Positions 53,579-62,645 of a stretch of 64,000 nucleotides of DNA are shown here, piece after piece. The translations under genes were made by a program, and so were the position numbers. Source of the DNA: Halobiforma lacisalsi AJ5 (GTDB lineage Archaea; Halobacteriota; Halobacteria; Halobacteriales; Natrialbaceae). The notes beneath the pieces were generated by a model, which was not told the DNA's origin, made no database searches, and saw only the letters and a list, made by a program, of their open reading frames with translations. Position 1 is the stretch's first letter, and the number at the start of each line of letters is the position of its first letter. The stretch lies in assembly GCF_000226975.2 (NCBI RefSeq), contig NZ_CP019285.1, positions 1,054,001 to 1,118,000 of the forward strand. Reading direction: 5' to 3'.

Positions 53579-55933
53579 ATGGTCGACGTCGATTCCGCCC
53601 CCGACGCCTCGCCGCGGTCGACGAGGACGGACCGTGACGAGGGGCGAAGTCCGACCGACGCGTACTGTTCGTGCTGTCGCGTCTGTCGCTGCTACCGGGA
53701 GGTCCCGGAATCGGGTGCCGCCCCTTCGACGGGGCTCGAGGGGACGGCGGAGGCGGACCGCCAGTTGGGGGAGCCCGACGAGGACCGCGATCACGGCCGC
53801 GAGCGAGGAGAGGGGGCCGAACACGACCACGGGGACGGGGACGGGGACGGGGACGGGGACGGCGACGGCGACGGCGACGACGGTGCCCACGTCGACCACT
53901 CGGACCACGAGGAACTGTTCAAACGCCGGTTCTTCGTCTGTTTCGTCCTCGCGCTCCCGGTGCTGTACTACAGCCCGATGATCCAGGAGTGGTTCGGCTA
54001 CGCCGCCCTCGAGTTTGCGGGCAGCGAGTTCGTCGGCCCCGTTTTCGGCGTGGTCGTCTTCGCATACGGCGGCGTGCCGTTCCTCCGGATGGGTGCGGTC
54101 GAGGCCCGGAACCGCGAACCCGGCATGATGTTGCTGATCTCGCTTGCGATCACCGTCGCGTTCGGCTACAGCCTCGCGGCGGTCGGCGTCGGGATCGGCG
54201 AGCCGTTCTTCTGGGAACTCGTGACGCTGATCGTCATCTTCCTGCTGGGTCACTGGATCGAGATGCGGTCGGTCAGGCGCGCGTCGGGCGCGCTGGACGA
54301 ACTCGCGGAACTGCTGCCGGATACGGCCGAACGGCTCACGGCGGACGGGGAAACCGAGGAGGTTCCCGTCGACGACCTCGAGGAGGGCGATCTAGTGCTC
54401 GTCCGGCCGGGCGCGAACGTCCCGGCGGACGGCGTCGTCGAGGACGGGGAGTCGAAGGTCAACGAGTCGATGGTCACGGGCGAGTCGAAACCCGTCGGGA
54501 AAGAACCGGGCGACGAGGTCATCGGCGGAACGACCAACCGGGAGGGCAGCCTGCGGGTCCGAATCTCTGCGACCGGCGAGGAGACGACGCTGTCGGGGAT
54601 CATGCGCCTCGTCGAGGAGGCCCAGGAGAGCCGTTCGCGGACGCAGGTGCTGGCCGATCGCGCGGCAGGGTGGCTCTTCTACGCCGCGGTCGGCGTCGCG
54701 GCGGTGACGGCCGTCGCCTGGACCGTCGCCGTCGGATTCGGCCTGCCGGTGGTCGAACGGGTCGTCACGGTCCTCGTTATCGCCTGTCCGCACGCGCTCG
54801 GGCTGGCGGTTCCGCTCGTAGTCGCGATCAACACCTCGATGGCCGCGCGCAACGGGATGCTCGTCCGCGACCGGATCGCGATGGAACGTGCTCGCGACCT
54901 CGACACCGTCGTCTTCGACAAAACGGGAACGCTCACCGAGGGCGAACAGGGCGTCGTCGACGTGACGGCGGTCGACGACTGGGAGGCGGACGACGTCGTG
55001 ACCCTCGCGGCCGCCGCGGAGGGTGACTCCGAACACGTGATCGCACAGGCGATCCGCGAGGAGGCAGGCGACCGCGACCTCTCGGTCCCCGACGTGCGGG
55101 GGTTCGAGGCCCTCGAGGGTCGGGGCGTCCGCGCGACGGTCGAACGCGACGCGACCCCGGCCGTCGTCGGCGATTCCGGGCGAGGCCGAGCGACCGCCGA
55201 TACGGCCGATCGCGACGGCTACACGGTCTCGGTCGGCGGCCCCAACCTCCTTCGCCACCTCGAGATCGGGCCGGGCGACGCCCTCGAGCGGTTCGCCGAG
55301 GCGGCCGGCGAGCGCGGCGAGGGCGTCGTCTACATCCTTCGGGACGACCGGGTCGTCGGCGCGATCGCGCTGGCGGACGTGATCCGCGACGCGAGCTACG
55401 AGGCGATCGACGCGCTCCACGGGATGGGCGTCGAGGTGGCGATGCTGACCGGCGACGACCGGGACGTGGCCCACAGCGTTGCGGACGACCTCGGGATAGA
55501 CACTGTCTTCGCAGAGGTGCTGCCGGAGGACAAAGACGAGAAGATCGTGGAACTTCAGGATCGGGGGCACCTCGTGGCGATGGTCGGCGACGGCGTCAAC
55601 GACGCGCCGGCGCTGACCCGGTCGGACGTCGGAATCGCCATCGGGTCGGGGACCGACGTCGCCGTCGAGTCGGCCGACGTCGTACTGGTCGAGAACGACC
55701 CGCGGGACGTCGCGCGTCTCGTCCGGCTGAGCGCGAAGAGCTACCGCAAGATGCAGGAGAACATCGCCTGGGCTGCCGGTTACAACGTTTTCGCCCTGCC
55801 GCTGGCTGCGGGCGTACTCGCGCCGATCGGCGTCTTGCTCTCCCCGGCGGTCGGCGCGGTCTTGATGTCCGCGAGCACGGTGATCGTGGCGATCAACGCA
55901 CAACTGCTCCGGCGTGCGGACCTCTCCCTTTGA
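53579..55933 (+). CDS. copB: Heavy-metal P-type ATPase, CPH (CopB) type
   Basis: The 784-residue PIB-type ATPase has CPH at 403-405 ([14 protein letters not shown]) instead of CPC, marking the CopB/PIB-3 class that moves Cu2+, Cu+ or Ag+ outward. D447 ([10 protein letters not shown]) is the phosphorylation site, with TGESKPVG and [10 protein letters not shown]. The N-terminus has no HMA domain. It carries five Cys in nine residues (C30 to C38, CSCCRVCRC), an Asp-Gly run and a His-rich segment ([10 protein letters not shown]), all potential metal ligands. Both ATPases together give two export routes. Confidence 0.92.
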   Translation: MVDVDSAPDASPRSTRTDRDEGRSPTDAYCSCCRVCRCYREVPESGAAPSTGLEGTAEADRQLGEPDEDRDHGRERGEGAEHDHGDGDGDGDGDGDGDGDDGAHVDHSDHEELFKRRFFVCFVLALPVLYYSPMIQEWFGYAALEFAGSEFVGPVFGVVVFAYGGVPFLRMGAVEARNREPGMMLLISLAITVAFGYSLAAVGVGIGEPFFWELVTLIVIFLLGHWIEMRSVRRASGALDELAELLPDTAERLTADGETEEVPVDDLEEGDLVLVRPGANVPADGVVEDGESKVNESMVTGESKPVGKEPGDEVIGGTTNREGSLRVRISATGEETTLSGIMRLVEEAQESRSRTQVLADRAAGWLFYAAVGVAAVTAVAWTVAVGFGLPVVERVVTVLVIACPHALGLAVPLVVAINTSMAARNGMLVRDRIAMERARDLDTVVFDKTGTLTEGEQGVVDVTAVDDWEADDVVTLAAAAEGDSEHVIAQAIREEAGDRDLSVPDVRGFEALEGRGVRATVERDATPAVVGDSGRGRATADTADRDGYTVSVGGPNLLRHLEIGPGDALERFAEAAGERGEGVVYILRDDRVVGAIALADVIRDASYEAIDALHGMGVEVAMLTGDDRDVAHSVADDLGIDTVFAEVLPEDKDEKIVELQDRGHLVAMVGDGVNDAPALTRSDVGIAIGSGTDVAVESADVVLVENDPRDVARLVRLSAKSYRKMQENIAWAAGYNVFALPLAAGVLAPIGVLLSPAVGAVLMSASTVIVAINAQLLRRADLSL
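53831..53878. repeat. Hexanucleotide tandem repeat in copB
   Basis: Five GGGGAC copies (53831-53860) are followed by three GGCGAC copies (53861-53878), coding for Gly-Asp repeats. Length changes would be in frame. It may alter the His/Gly-Asp metal-binding linker length. Confidence 0.85.
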
Positions 55934-56107
55934 GCCCGTTCCCCGGACGGCGGCCGATCACCCAGCTCGTCGTCCCGACTTCGCATGTGCCCGTCGCCGG
56001 AAACCGCCCCGCTCGAGCACCCGACCCCGCCGCTCGCGGATGCCGTCGGAACGTCGCCGCGAGCGACATAGAAAAACAGTTCCCGCGCCGGCCCGAACGG
56101 ACGCCCA

Positions 56108-56971
56108 ATGCGAATCGCCGTTCCCAACAAGGGCCGCCTGCACGAGCCGACGATCGACCTCTTGGAGCGGGCGGGGCTCCATCTCGAGAACGGTGCGGAC
56201 CGAAAGCTCTACGCGGATACCGTCGATCCCGACGTCTCCGTGCTGTTCGCCCGCGCCGCGGACATTCCGGAGTACGTCGCCGACGGCGCGGCGGACGTGG
56301 GGATCACCGGCTACGATCAGGTCCGGGAGGCCCGCGTCGACGACGTCGCCGAACTGCTCGATCTCGAGTTCGGCCGCTGTCGACTCGTCCTCGCCGCGCC
56401 CGAGGACGGCGACATCTCGGCGGTCGAGGACCTGGCCGGCAAGACCGTCGCCACCGAGTTCCCGAACATCACGCGGGACTTCTTCGCGGAGACGGGCGTC
56501 GACCCCGAACCGGACGTCGTCGAAGTGACGGGAGCAACCGAACTCACGCCCCACGTCGAGATGGCCGACGCCATCGTCGACATCACCAGTACGGGGACGA
56601 CGCTGAAGATGAACCGGCTCGCGGTCGTCGAGGAAGTCCTCTCGAGTTCCGTTCGCCTCTTCGCCCGCGAGGACGCCCTCGAGGACCCGAAGGTCGAGGA
56701 GGTCAGGACCGCGCTGGCCTCGGTCAAGCAGGCCGAGGGAAAGCGGTACCTGATGATGAACGTTCCCGAGGACCGCCTCGAGGAGGTCCGGGACGTGATC
56801 CCGGGAATGGGCGGCCCGACGGTGATGGACATCGCGGACGAGAACGGCGACGGCAAGGTCGCGGTCCACGCGGTCGTCGACGAGAGCGACGTCTTCGAGA
56901 CGATCACCGAGGTCAAGAAGGCCGGCGCGAGCGACGTGCTGGTGACCGAAATCGAGCGGCTGGTCGAGTAA
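56108..56971 (+). CDS. hisG: ATP phosphoribosyltransferase HisG, long form
   Basis: The 287-residue first enzyme of histidine synthesis joins ATP and PRPP. It opens [20 protein letters not shown], has the PRPP loop [14 protein letters not shown] and [15 protein letters not shown], and a C-terminal ACT-like regulatory domain ([20 protein letters not shown]) that binds histidine for feedback inhibition. The length and regulatory domain identify the long form, which needs no HisZ. It is a single gene; other his genes are absent here. Confidence 0.95.
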   Translation: MRIAVPNKGRLHEPTIDLLERAGLHLENGADRKLYADTVDPDVSVLFARAADIPEYVADGAADVGITGYDQVREARVDDVAELLDLEFGRCRLVLAAPEDGDISAVEDLAGKTVATEFPNITRDFFAETGVDPEPDVVEVTGATELTPHVEMADAIVDITSTGTTLKMNRLAVVEEVLSSSVRLFAREDALEDPKVEEVRTALASVKQAEGKRYLMMNVPEDRLEEVRDVIPGMGGPTVMDIADENGDGKVAVHAVVDESDVFETITEVKKAGASDVLVTEIERLVE

Positions 56972-57281
56972 GGCGGCGTTTTCGAGTCCGCTCGGCTGCC
57001 GTCGGAGTGTCCGGTTGCCGTTGTGGCTTTTCGTCGTCGATCGGACGCTTCTCGCTCTGTCGCCGGACTCGATCACGATGGAGGATGGGGGATGGGGGAT
57101 GGGGGATGGGGGTTCAGCCGGGAGGCTCGACGATCCGATTCGGCGATCGGTCCCGGGAACAGGGGTGGCCGAGCCGGGCCACGTGCCTCTGACTTCGGTC
57201 CGACTCGGCTAGTCGTCGATTCGTGCGTGTCATGTTAACACTTGTGCCAAACGGGGACGGAATGCCGGGCGAGACGAGGGG
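56972..57281. other. Intergenic stretch with G-rich tract
   Basis: The 310 bases between hisG and the convergent HTH gene contain the GATGGGG repeat (57084-57112) and no convincing protein gene on either strand. Confidence 0.5.
57084..57112 (+). repeat. GATGGGG tandem repeat, perfect G-quadruplex motif
   Basis: Four GATGGGG units give four runs of five G (57087-57091, 57094-57098, 57101-57105, 57108-57112) separated by AT. This is an ideal intramolecular G-quadruplex sequence, in the 3' region of hisG. Confidence 0.85.
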
Positions 57282-57707
57282 TCACCTCCCGTCGGTCGCC
57301 TCGAGCGCCGCCTCGAGTTCCGTCTCGACCGCGGACAGTCGGTCGCCGGGCGAGACCAGGCCCCGCTCCCGATCGTAGGTCACGAGCCCGTGGGACTCGA
57401 GCAGCGGCAGGTGCGTACGACACAGCGAGACGTGAACGCGCTGGCGGCGTTCGTGGACCGTACTCACCGTCGTCGCTTCGCCCTCGGCGTCCGCGAGTCG
57501 GCCGACCAGCGTCCCCAGCGAGAGCGACTCGCCGGTCTCGAGAAGCGTCTCCAGGGTCGCTCGCCGGCGGTCGTTTTCGAGGACTCGTTCGAGCGTGCCA
57601 CGCGAGAGCGCGTGGCCGCCGGGACTGCGGGGGGCCGCGTTCGCTCGGTTCGATCCGGTCCGGGCTCCAGGGGACTGCCGCCACGTACGGTCGGGATGGG
57701 TCGGCAT
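57282..57707 (-). CDS. Winged-helix regulator-like protein (DUF7344-like)
   Basis: The 141-residue protein has a basic, disordered N-terminus, then a winged helix: LSRGTLERVLENDRRRATLE, LSLGTLVGRLAD, and RQRVHVSLCRTHLPLLESHG with wing LVTYDRERGLVSPG. The HLPLLESHGLV segment is the signature shared with the gene at 22974. ATG 57707 was chosen over GTG 57722 because a GGTTAAAGT TATA candidate (minus ACTTTAACC, 57737-57745) lies just upstream. The target is unknown. Confidence 0.68.
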   Translation of the reverse strand: MPTHPDRTWRQSPGARTGSNRANAAPRSPGGHALSRGTLERVLENDRRRATLETLLETGESLSLGTLVGRLADAEGEATTVSTVHERRQRVHVSLCRTHLPLLESHGLVTYDRERGLVSPGDRLSAVETELEAALEATDGR

Positions 57708-57949
57708 GTACTCGAGTGCCACGCCCTGGGGACGGTTAAAGTCGCCAACCCGTTTCGACGGTCACGGAGGATTCGGGCCAGTCTCGGCGAATTAGGCCCA
57801 GATAAACGGTCGAAAACTCGGTATGATCGGTCCGAAGTTCGAGCGAATCGCCGGCTGTTTCGTTCGCTCCGCGGTTTCGCCGCCCATCGACTGGAGCGTC
57901 GTTTCCGGCGTCGGAGGGATTCCTCGGCGCGCGAGGGTGGGGAAACCAC

Positions 57950-57955
57950 TATATC
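57950..57955 (+). promoter_or_regulatory. TATA box of the 70-residue wHTH gene
   Basis: TATATC is centred 32 nt before ATG 57985, giving a leader of a few bases. Confidence 0.55.
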
Positions 57956-57984
57956 CCAGTGTGGTGTGGTAGCTTCACCCACGG

Positions 57985-58197
57985 ATGGTGCGTTGCTCGG
58001 ATCGGGCGCTTCTGGCGGCCCTCGAGGAGCGTGGCCCAGCGCGGGTGACCCAGTTGGCCGCGGAACTGGACGCCCACCCGATCACGGTCACCCAGCGGTG
58101 CGACGCGTTACAGTCCCGGGGCCACGTCCGTCGGATCTCCACCGACATGTTCGGAATCACCGAGGACGGCCGGGCATACCTCGCGTCGATCGAGTGA
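57985..58197 (+). CDS. Small winged-helix protein
   Basis: The 70-residue protein consists solely of a winged helix: LLAALEERGPARVTQLAAEL, DAHPITVTQRCDALQSRGHV and wing RRISTDMFGITEDGRAYL. It resembles haloarchaeal PhiH-like/PadR-like repressors of about this size. It stands alone with its own promoter; the palindrome-rich leader might be an autoregulation site. The target is unknown. Confidence 0.72.
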   Translation: MVRCSDRALLAALEERGPARVTQLAAELDAHPITVTQRCDALQSRGHVRRISTDMFGITEDGRAYLASIE

Positions 58198-58239
58198 CGA
58201 GCGCCGAGTAACGAGTCGTAAGCGGCGAGTAACGAGCTA

Positions 58240-59301
58240 TTACTGCGGGACTTCCTCCCTGATTCCACCCTCGACGTCGCCGCTCGTCGGCGGCCACTCC
58301 CAGGCATCGGCCTCCACGATTCCGCGGAGCTTCCGGCGGCGGTCGCTCAACTCCTCGAGTGCCGTTTCGAACTGATCGTCCGGGACGGTCGGGATCCCCG
58401 CTTCCCGGAGTCGGTCGAGGTCCGGTTCGGGCGGCACCTCCGGGGCCGGGTCGATGAACGCCGCGTCGAGGGTCTCGAGGTAGCTGTCCGCGCTCGCTCG
58501 CGCGGTCTCGATCAGCGCGGGATCGAGTCCCCGGTCGTCGGGGATCCCGTAGCGGTGCAGCGTCAGGGCGTCGTCGAGGATCGCCACGGCCATCGCCGAG
58601 GCTTCGTCATCGCTCTCGCTGTGATAGTAGTGGAGGATCGGGTAGGACTTGTGCTGTTCCGCGAGCAGCGACAGTTGGGTGGCCATCGACTCGAGGGGGA
58701 GCTCGAGGCCGCGGGTGGGAGTGCGGTCGCCGTCCGCGTCGCCGGTCCCGTCGGCCCACCCCGTGCGGACGAATCGTTCGCTGCGGTCGCCGAGCCCGGT
58801 GACGTCGCTGGCGAACGATCGCTTCTCGGAGACGGCCCCGAGCACCGCGAGGACGTAGGAGACGCCCAGAGTAACGAATGCCATCCCTGTCGCCGTCGTG
58901 AACGAACTGGCGATCTCCCAGGTCGAACTGGTAGGCGTGTAGTCGCCGTTCCCGTTCGTGAACATCGTGTAGGCGACGTAGTAAACCCGGCCGGACCAGG
59001 TCGCGGGCTGGTCGGTCTGGGTGCTGACGAGCGCGGTCGTCCCGCCGGCGAAAAGCAACGTCCAGCCGAGCCACAGCAGGGCGATCCACATCGCGAGCGT
59101 GAGTGCGAGGATCAGGGGTCCCGCGAGGCTGAGTACCCGGGAGTCGTCGCGGCTGACGCGTCGCAACCCGCGCCAGAGGATCGTCGTCAATCGACCGGAC
59201 AGGGGTCCGGAGCCGCCGTCGACCCACAGCGTCGTCCACAGGATGTCCACGATCACGGCGACGAGCACCGCAGCGCCCGAAAGGAGGAAGAGCGGTTGCA
59301 T
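58240..59301 (-). CDS. Two-helix ion channel protein, potassium-channel-like
   Basis: The 353-residue protein has N-terminal helix LFLLSGAAVLVAVIVDILWT, a second helix around 58-85, a pore loop at 105-122 and a third helix after it, then a long cytoplasmic domain. The filter reads T115-N-G-N-G-D-Y121, where potassium channels have TVGYGD. The Tyr-to-Asn change may relax selectivity. The cytoplasmic region has no RCK Rossmann motif that I can see. Channel status is inferred from topology and filter remnants. Confidence 0.72.
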   Translation of the reverse strand: MQPLFLLSGAAVLVAVIVDILWTTLWVDGGSGPLSGRLTTILWRGLRRVSRDDSRVLSLAGPLILALTLAMWIALLWLGWTLLFAGGTTALVSTQTDQPATWSGRVYYVAYTMFTNGNGDYTPTSSTWEIASSFTTATGMAFVTLGVSYVLAVLGAVSEKRSFASDVTGLGDRSERFVRTGWADGTGDADGDRTPTRGLELPLESMATQLSLLAEQHKSYPILHYYHSESDDEASAMAVAILDDALTLHRYGIPDDRGLDPALIETARASADSYLETLDAAFIDPAPEVPPEPDLDRLREAGIPTVPDDQFETALEELSDRRRKLRGIVEADAWEWPPTSGDVEGGIREEVPQ

Positions 59302-59604
59302 TTTCCCCGTCTTCGTTCCCCAGTCCCGTCAACCACCGGCCGGCGAATCCTACGGCGTGATCGTCTCGGATCGCCGCGAGTGGCGGTCGACCGTCGGTCA
59401 CCACGGAGAGGAGCGGGCGTTCGTGACGCGACGCCGAAGCCGGGGCTGGAACCGGAACACGGACGAAAACGGACGGACGTGGCCGCGGCCGTGGACGACG
59501 ACGAGACGTGACATGGCCGAGAACCCGCGGATCGGGCCCGACCGAGCCGACACCGTCGCTCGAGGACGGGAGATCGTAGCGGCGGGTTGGACGGGTGGGT
59601 CCCG
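59302..59604. other. Intergenic stretch, no gene recognised
   Basis: The 303 bases between tbp and the channel gene contain no recognised gene; open frames are Arg-rich. It holds the channel gene promoter. Confidence 0.45.
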
Positions 59605-60165
59605 TTACTCGAGCAGGCCGAGGTCCTCGAGTCGGGAGACGATCTTGTCGACGGCGTGTTCGGCGTCTTCGGGCTTCTTGCCGCCGGTGATGACGAGTTT
59701 CCCGGAGCCGAACAGCAGCGCGACGACCTCGGGCTCGTCGAGCCGATAGACGAGGCCGGGGAACTGCTCGGGCTCGTACTCGATGTTCTCGAGGCCGAGG
59801 CCGATCGCGATCGCGTTCAGGTTGAGGTTGCGGCCGAGGTCCGCGCTCGTAACGATGTTCTGGACGACGATCTCGGGGTCCTCGTTGACCTGGATCTGGA
59901 GTTCACGGAGCTTGTCGAAGACGATGCGCAGGCTCTCGTGGACGTCGTCGGTGCTTTTCGCGCCGGTACAGACGATCTTCCCCGAACGGAAGATCAGGGC
60001 GGCGGACTTGGGATTCTGGGTACGGTAGACGAGACCGGGGAACTGCTCGGGGTCGTAGTCGGCCCCCTCGAGGTCCATCGCGACGCTCTGGAGGTCGAGT
60101 TCCTGGCCGATGCCGGTCGACGCCACCACGTTTTCGATGTTGATGGTGTCCTTCGGATCCGTCAT
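59605..60165 (-). CDS. tbp: TATA-box binding protein
   Basis: The 186-residue basal transcription factor has two pseudo-repeats of the saddle: NIENVVASTGIGQELDL with DPEQFPGLVYRTQNPKSAAL, and VQNIVTSADLGRNLNL with EPEQFPGLVYRLDEPEVVAL. The FRSGKIVCTGAK and FGSGKLVITGGK strands match between halves. It binds TATA with TFB to recruit RNA polymerase. Haloarchaea often have several tbp genes; this one looks like the housekeeping form. Confidence 0.96.
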   Translation of the reverse strand: MTDPKDTINIENVVASTGIGQELDLQSVAMDLEGADYDPEQFPGLVYRTQNPKSAALIFRSGKIVCTGAKSTDDVHESLRIVFDKLRELQIQVNEDPEIVVQNIVTSADLGRNLNLNAIAIGLGLENIEYEPEQFPGLVYRLDEPEVVALLFGSGKLVITGGKKPEDAEHAVDKIVSRLEDLGLLE

Positions 60166-60167
60166 TA

Positions 60168-60204
60168 GTCGCTTAAAAAGACGTATTTAAGGTTTATAAA
60201 GGTT
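60168..60204 (-). promoter_or_regulatory. Triple TATA-like cluster upstream of tbp
   Basis: On the minus strand CTTTATAAACC (about 60192-60204), CCTTAAATACG (60181-60192) and GTCTTTTTAAGCG (60168-60180) lie in a row, 33, 22 and 10 nt before the ATG. The first is best placed for transcription; the others could be TBP or repressor sites for autoregulation. Confidence 0.55.
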
Positions 60205-60240
60205 GGTGCCGCGGACTGATATGTCCGCTTTATTCCCTGG

Positions 60241-60269
60241 CCGATATCCGGCGCAAACCCCGATATCGG
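60241..60269. repeat. Inverted repeat CCGATATC / GATATCGG
   Basis: Eight-base arms 60241-60248 and 60262-60269 are exact inverses separated by 13 bases, and each contains the palindrome GATATC. It lies between the divergent tbp and trmG10 promoters and could be an operator. Confidence 0.55.
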
Positions 60270-60364
60270 TCGGCTTAGCGGCTGCAAGGGATTGGTTTAT
60301 CAAACCGGTCGTGCGCCGCTGAGAAAACGGCAGGCTGATACTCGAGCCCCGACGAGCAACGGGC

Positions 60365-61441
60365 GTGTACCTGCTGGAGCTCGGCGGCGAGGACGATGCG
60401 TTCGCGGCCTGCGAGGCGAGAAGCGCCGCGACCGGCGTCGAGCGGATCGCACCCGGGCTCGCCGTCGCGAACGCCGTCGTCCCCGACCGTGTCCGCGGAC
60501 TCGCCTACACACACCGGGCGAGCGACCTCCTCGGGCGGACCGACGCCGACCTCGAGAGCGCTCGGGCGCTGCTCGAGGCCGCGCCGATCGATCTGGAGGG
60601 CTCGGTCGCAGTGCGGGCAACGGACGTCCACGGTTCGACGGGGGTCAGCACGGAGCGAGCGGAGCGGGAACTCGGCCAGGTCCTGGTCGACCGCGGGTTC
60701 TCCGTGGACCTCGAGGACCCCGACCACCTGTTGCGGGCGACGTTCTCGGAGGGTCGACTCGCGGACGACGCGGACGGCGGCGTCCTCGAGGCCGACGACG
60801 ATCCCCGCGGCGAGCACGTCTCCGTCTGTGCCCTCGGCTGGCTCGCAGCCGAGAGCGTCCGGGACTTCGGCGAGCGCGCGCCGACGGACAAACCTTTCTT
60901 CCAGCCCGGGAGCATGGATCCCCTGCTGGCCCGCGCGATCGCCAACGTCGTCGGTGCGCGGCCCGGTGCGACCGTCCTCGACCCGATGTGTGGCACCGGC
61001 GGCGTGCTCGTGGAAGCCGGCCTCGTCGGCGCGGACGTGATCGGTACCGACGCCCAGCGAAAGATGGCCGAGGGCGCCCGCGAGAACCTGCGGGGTTTCC
61101 TCGACCGTGAGGACCCCTCGCCGACCGGAGTCGAGCGCGGGGCCTGGTCGGTCGGTCGCGGCGACGCGACCCGGCTTCCACTGGCCGACGACGCGGTCGA
61201 CGGCGTCGTCTTCGACGCGCCCTACGGCCGCCAGTCGAAGATCGACACCCACCGGCTCGAGGACCTCGTCGCCGGGGCGCTATCGGAAGCGCGGCGCGTG
61301 GCTCCGCGGGCGGTCGTCGTCGCCGACCGGTCGTGGGCCGCCGAGGCTCGGGACGCCGGCTGGACGCTCGAGGCGGCGTTCGAGCGGCGCGTCCACCGCT
61401 CGCTGACGCGGTACGTGCTGGTGCTTTCGGACGCCGACTAG
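60365..61441 (+). CDS. trmG10: tRNA (guanine10-N2)-methyltransferase, THUMP type
   Basis: The 358-residue enzyme adds one or two methyl groups to guanine 10 of tRNA. An N-terminal THUMP-related tRNA-binding region (about 1-170, with ERAERELGQVLVDRGFSVDL) is followed by a Rossmann methyltransferase domain: VLDPMCGTGGVLVEAGLVGA (SAM site), VIGTDAQRKMAEGARENL and the catalytic FDAPYGRQSKI (DPPY-type, Pro to Ala). Start GTG 60365; TTTATC at 60296-60301 is a possible TATA box leaving a leader of about 40 bases. Confidence 0.9.
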   Translation: MYLLELGGEDDAFAACEARSAATGVERIAPGLAVANAVVPDRVRGLAYTHRASDLLGRTDADLESARALLEAAPIDLEGSVAVRATDVHGSTGVSTERAERELGQVLVDRGFSVDLEDPDHLLRATFSEGRLADDADGGVLEADDDPRGEHVSVCALGWLAAESVRDFGERAPTDKPFFQPGSMDPLLARAIANVVGARPGATVLDPMCGTGGVLVEAGLVGADVIGTDAQRKMAEGARENLRGFLDREDPSPTGVERGAWSVGRGDATRLPLADDAVDGVVFDAPYGRQSKIDTHRLEDLVAGALSEARRVAPRAVVVADRSWAAEARDAGWTLEAAFERRVHRSLTRYVLVLSDAD

Positions 61442-61448
61442 TCTCGGT

Positions 61449-61886
61449 TCAGTACTCCGCCTCGAGCGCCCGCTCGCGCAGTTCCCGGCCCTCGTCGCTC
61501 TCGACGGTGAGGTCCGGAACCGAGACCGGCGAGCCGTCCTCGTCGATCGCGACGAAGGTGAACGAGGACTCGGTCGTCTTCTCGGCCTCGCCGCTGCGGG
61601 GTTCCTCGCGCCAGGCTCGCAGGGCGACGTGGACGCTCGTCCGGCCGGAATCGTAGACGTAGGCCTCGATCAACGCCGTGTCGCCGATCCCGATCGGGCG
61701 CTCGAAGTCGAGTTCGTTCACCTGCGCGGTGACGCAGGTCTCGCCCGCGAAGCGCATCGCGGACATCGCGGCAACCTCGTCGAGCCACTTCATCAGGTTC
61801 CCGCCGTGGAGCGTGTCGTTGTTGTTCGCGTGGTTGGGCTGGACGCGAAACCGGTTCTCGATGTAGGTCTCGAGGACGGTCGGCAT
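61449..61886 (-). CDS. Acyl-CoA thioesterase, hotdog fold
   Basis: The 145-residue protein has the YciA/BFIT hotdog pattern: PNHANNNDTLHGGNLMKWLD (catalytic Asn/Asp region, GG turn), VTAQVNELDFERPIGIGD and VYDSGRTSVHVALRAWREEP. It hydrolyses acyl-CoA thioesters in the cytoplasm. It is convergent with trmG10 (seven bases) and lies downstream of the phototaxis operon on the same strand, 48 bases from sop2's end. Confidence 0.9.
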   Translation of the reverse strand: MPTVLETYIENRFRVQPNHANNNDTLHGGNLMKWLDEVAAMSAMRFAGETCVTAQVNELDFERPIGIGDTALIEAYVYDSGRTSVHVALRAWREEPRSGEAEKTTESSFTFVAIDEDGSPVSVPDLTVESDEGRELRERALEAEY

Positions 61887-61934
61887 ACCGGCTACTCGAG
61901 ACGAACCGCGAAAAAAGTAGGCTCGGCTCCGCGC

Positions 61935-62645
61935 TCAGGCCGGCTGTTCGGCGCCGGCTTCGATCCCCGTCGTCTCGTACTCGGCCTCGATGACCGTACT
62001 CGCGTTGAGCGCGATCAGGCCGAACCCGACCTTCGTCAGGAGGTCGAGGTAGGTGATCAGCATTACGTCCACGCCGGGGGTGAGCAGCGCGAACCCGGCG
62101 GGGCTGAGCAGCCAGATGACCGGATACACCGACCAGAGGATGATCGTGAGGTTCCGCAGGCTGGTAAACAGCGACTCGATGCCGTCGTCCTGCCCGGCGG
62201 CCTGTGCCGTCATCGGGCCGACGACGAGGTAGACGAGCCCCACGTACGCGAGGCCACCGACAGCAAAGAGCGCGAACCGCTCGGTGCCCGAGAGGACGGC
62301 TCCCGCGAAGCCCGCGACCATCACGACGGTGTTGACGCCGACGACCTTGAGGAGGGTATCCCGGTCGGCATCCGCGAGCAATCCGAGGAATGCGAGCAAC
62401 AGCGGCGTCGTGAGGATCCAGTCGATGTACCGGGGAATGAACACCTCGCGGCCGTCGACCGTGTACCAGCCGATCTCGAGGGCCATCACCGCGTACGCGA
62501 CGGTCGCGATCAGGCTGATCGCCGCCAGAGTAGCGTAGTATCGCACGTACCCCTCGTCGGCCGAGAGGCCGCCCCAGACGAACGCCACCGTGCCGACGAA
62601 CATGCCGAGGGCACCGATCGCGAACCAGACCGGGAGGTCGATCAT
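61935..62645 (-). CDS. sop2: Sensory rhodopsin II (phototaxis receptor)
   Basis: This 236-residue seven-helix retinal protein has R72, D75 (counter-ion) and W76 in [14 protein letters not shown]86 where the pump has an Asp proton donor, N105, Y174 and the retinal lysine K205 in [12 protein letters not shown]. These fall on the same numbers as in Natronomonas pharaonis SRII, and T204 needed for signalling is present. It senses blue-green light and signals through HtrII, with which it overlaps by four bases. The start is ATG 62645. Confidence 0.95.
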   Translation of the reverse strand: MIDLPVWFAIGALGMFVGTVAFVWGGLSADEGYVRYYATLAAISLIATVAYAVMALEIGWYTVDGREVFIPRYIDWILTTPLLLAFLGLLADADRDTLLKVVGVNTVVMVAGFAGAVLSGTERFALFAVGGLAYVGLVYLVVGPMTAQAAGQDDGIESLFTSLRNLTIILWSVYPVIWLLSPAGFALLTPGVDVMLITYLDLLTKVGFGLIALNASTVIEAEYETTGIEAGAEQPA

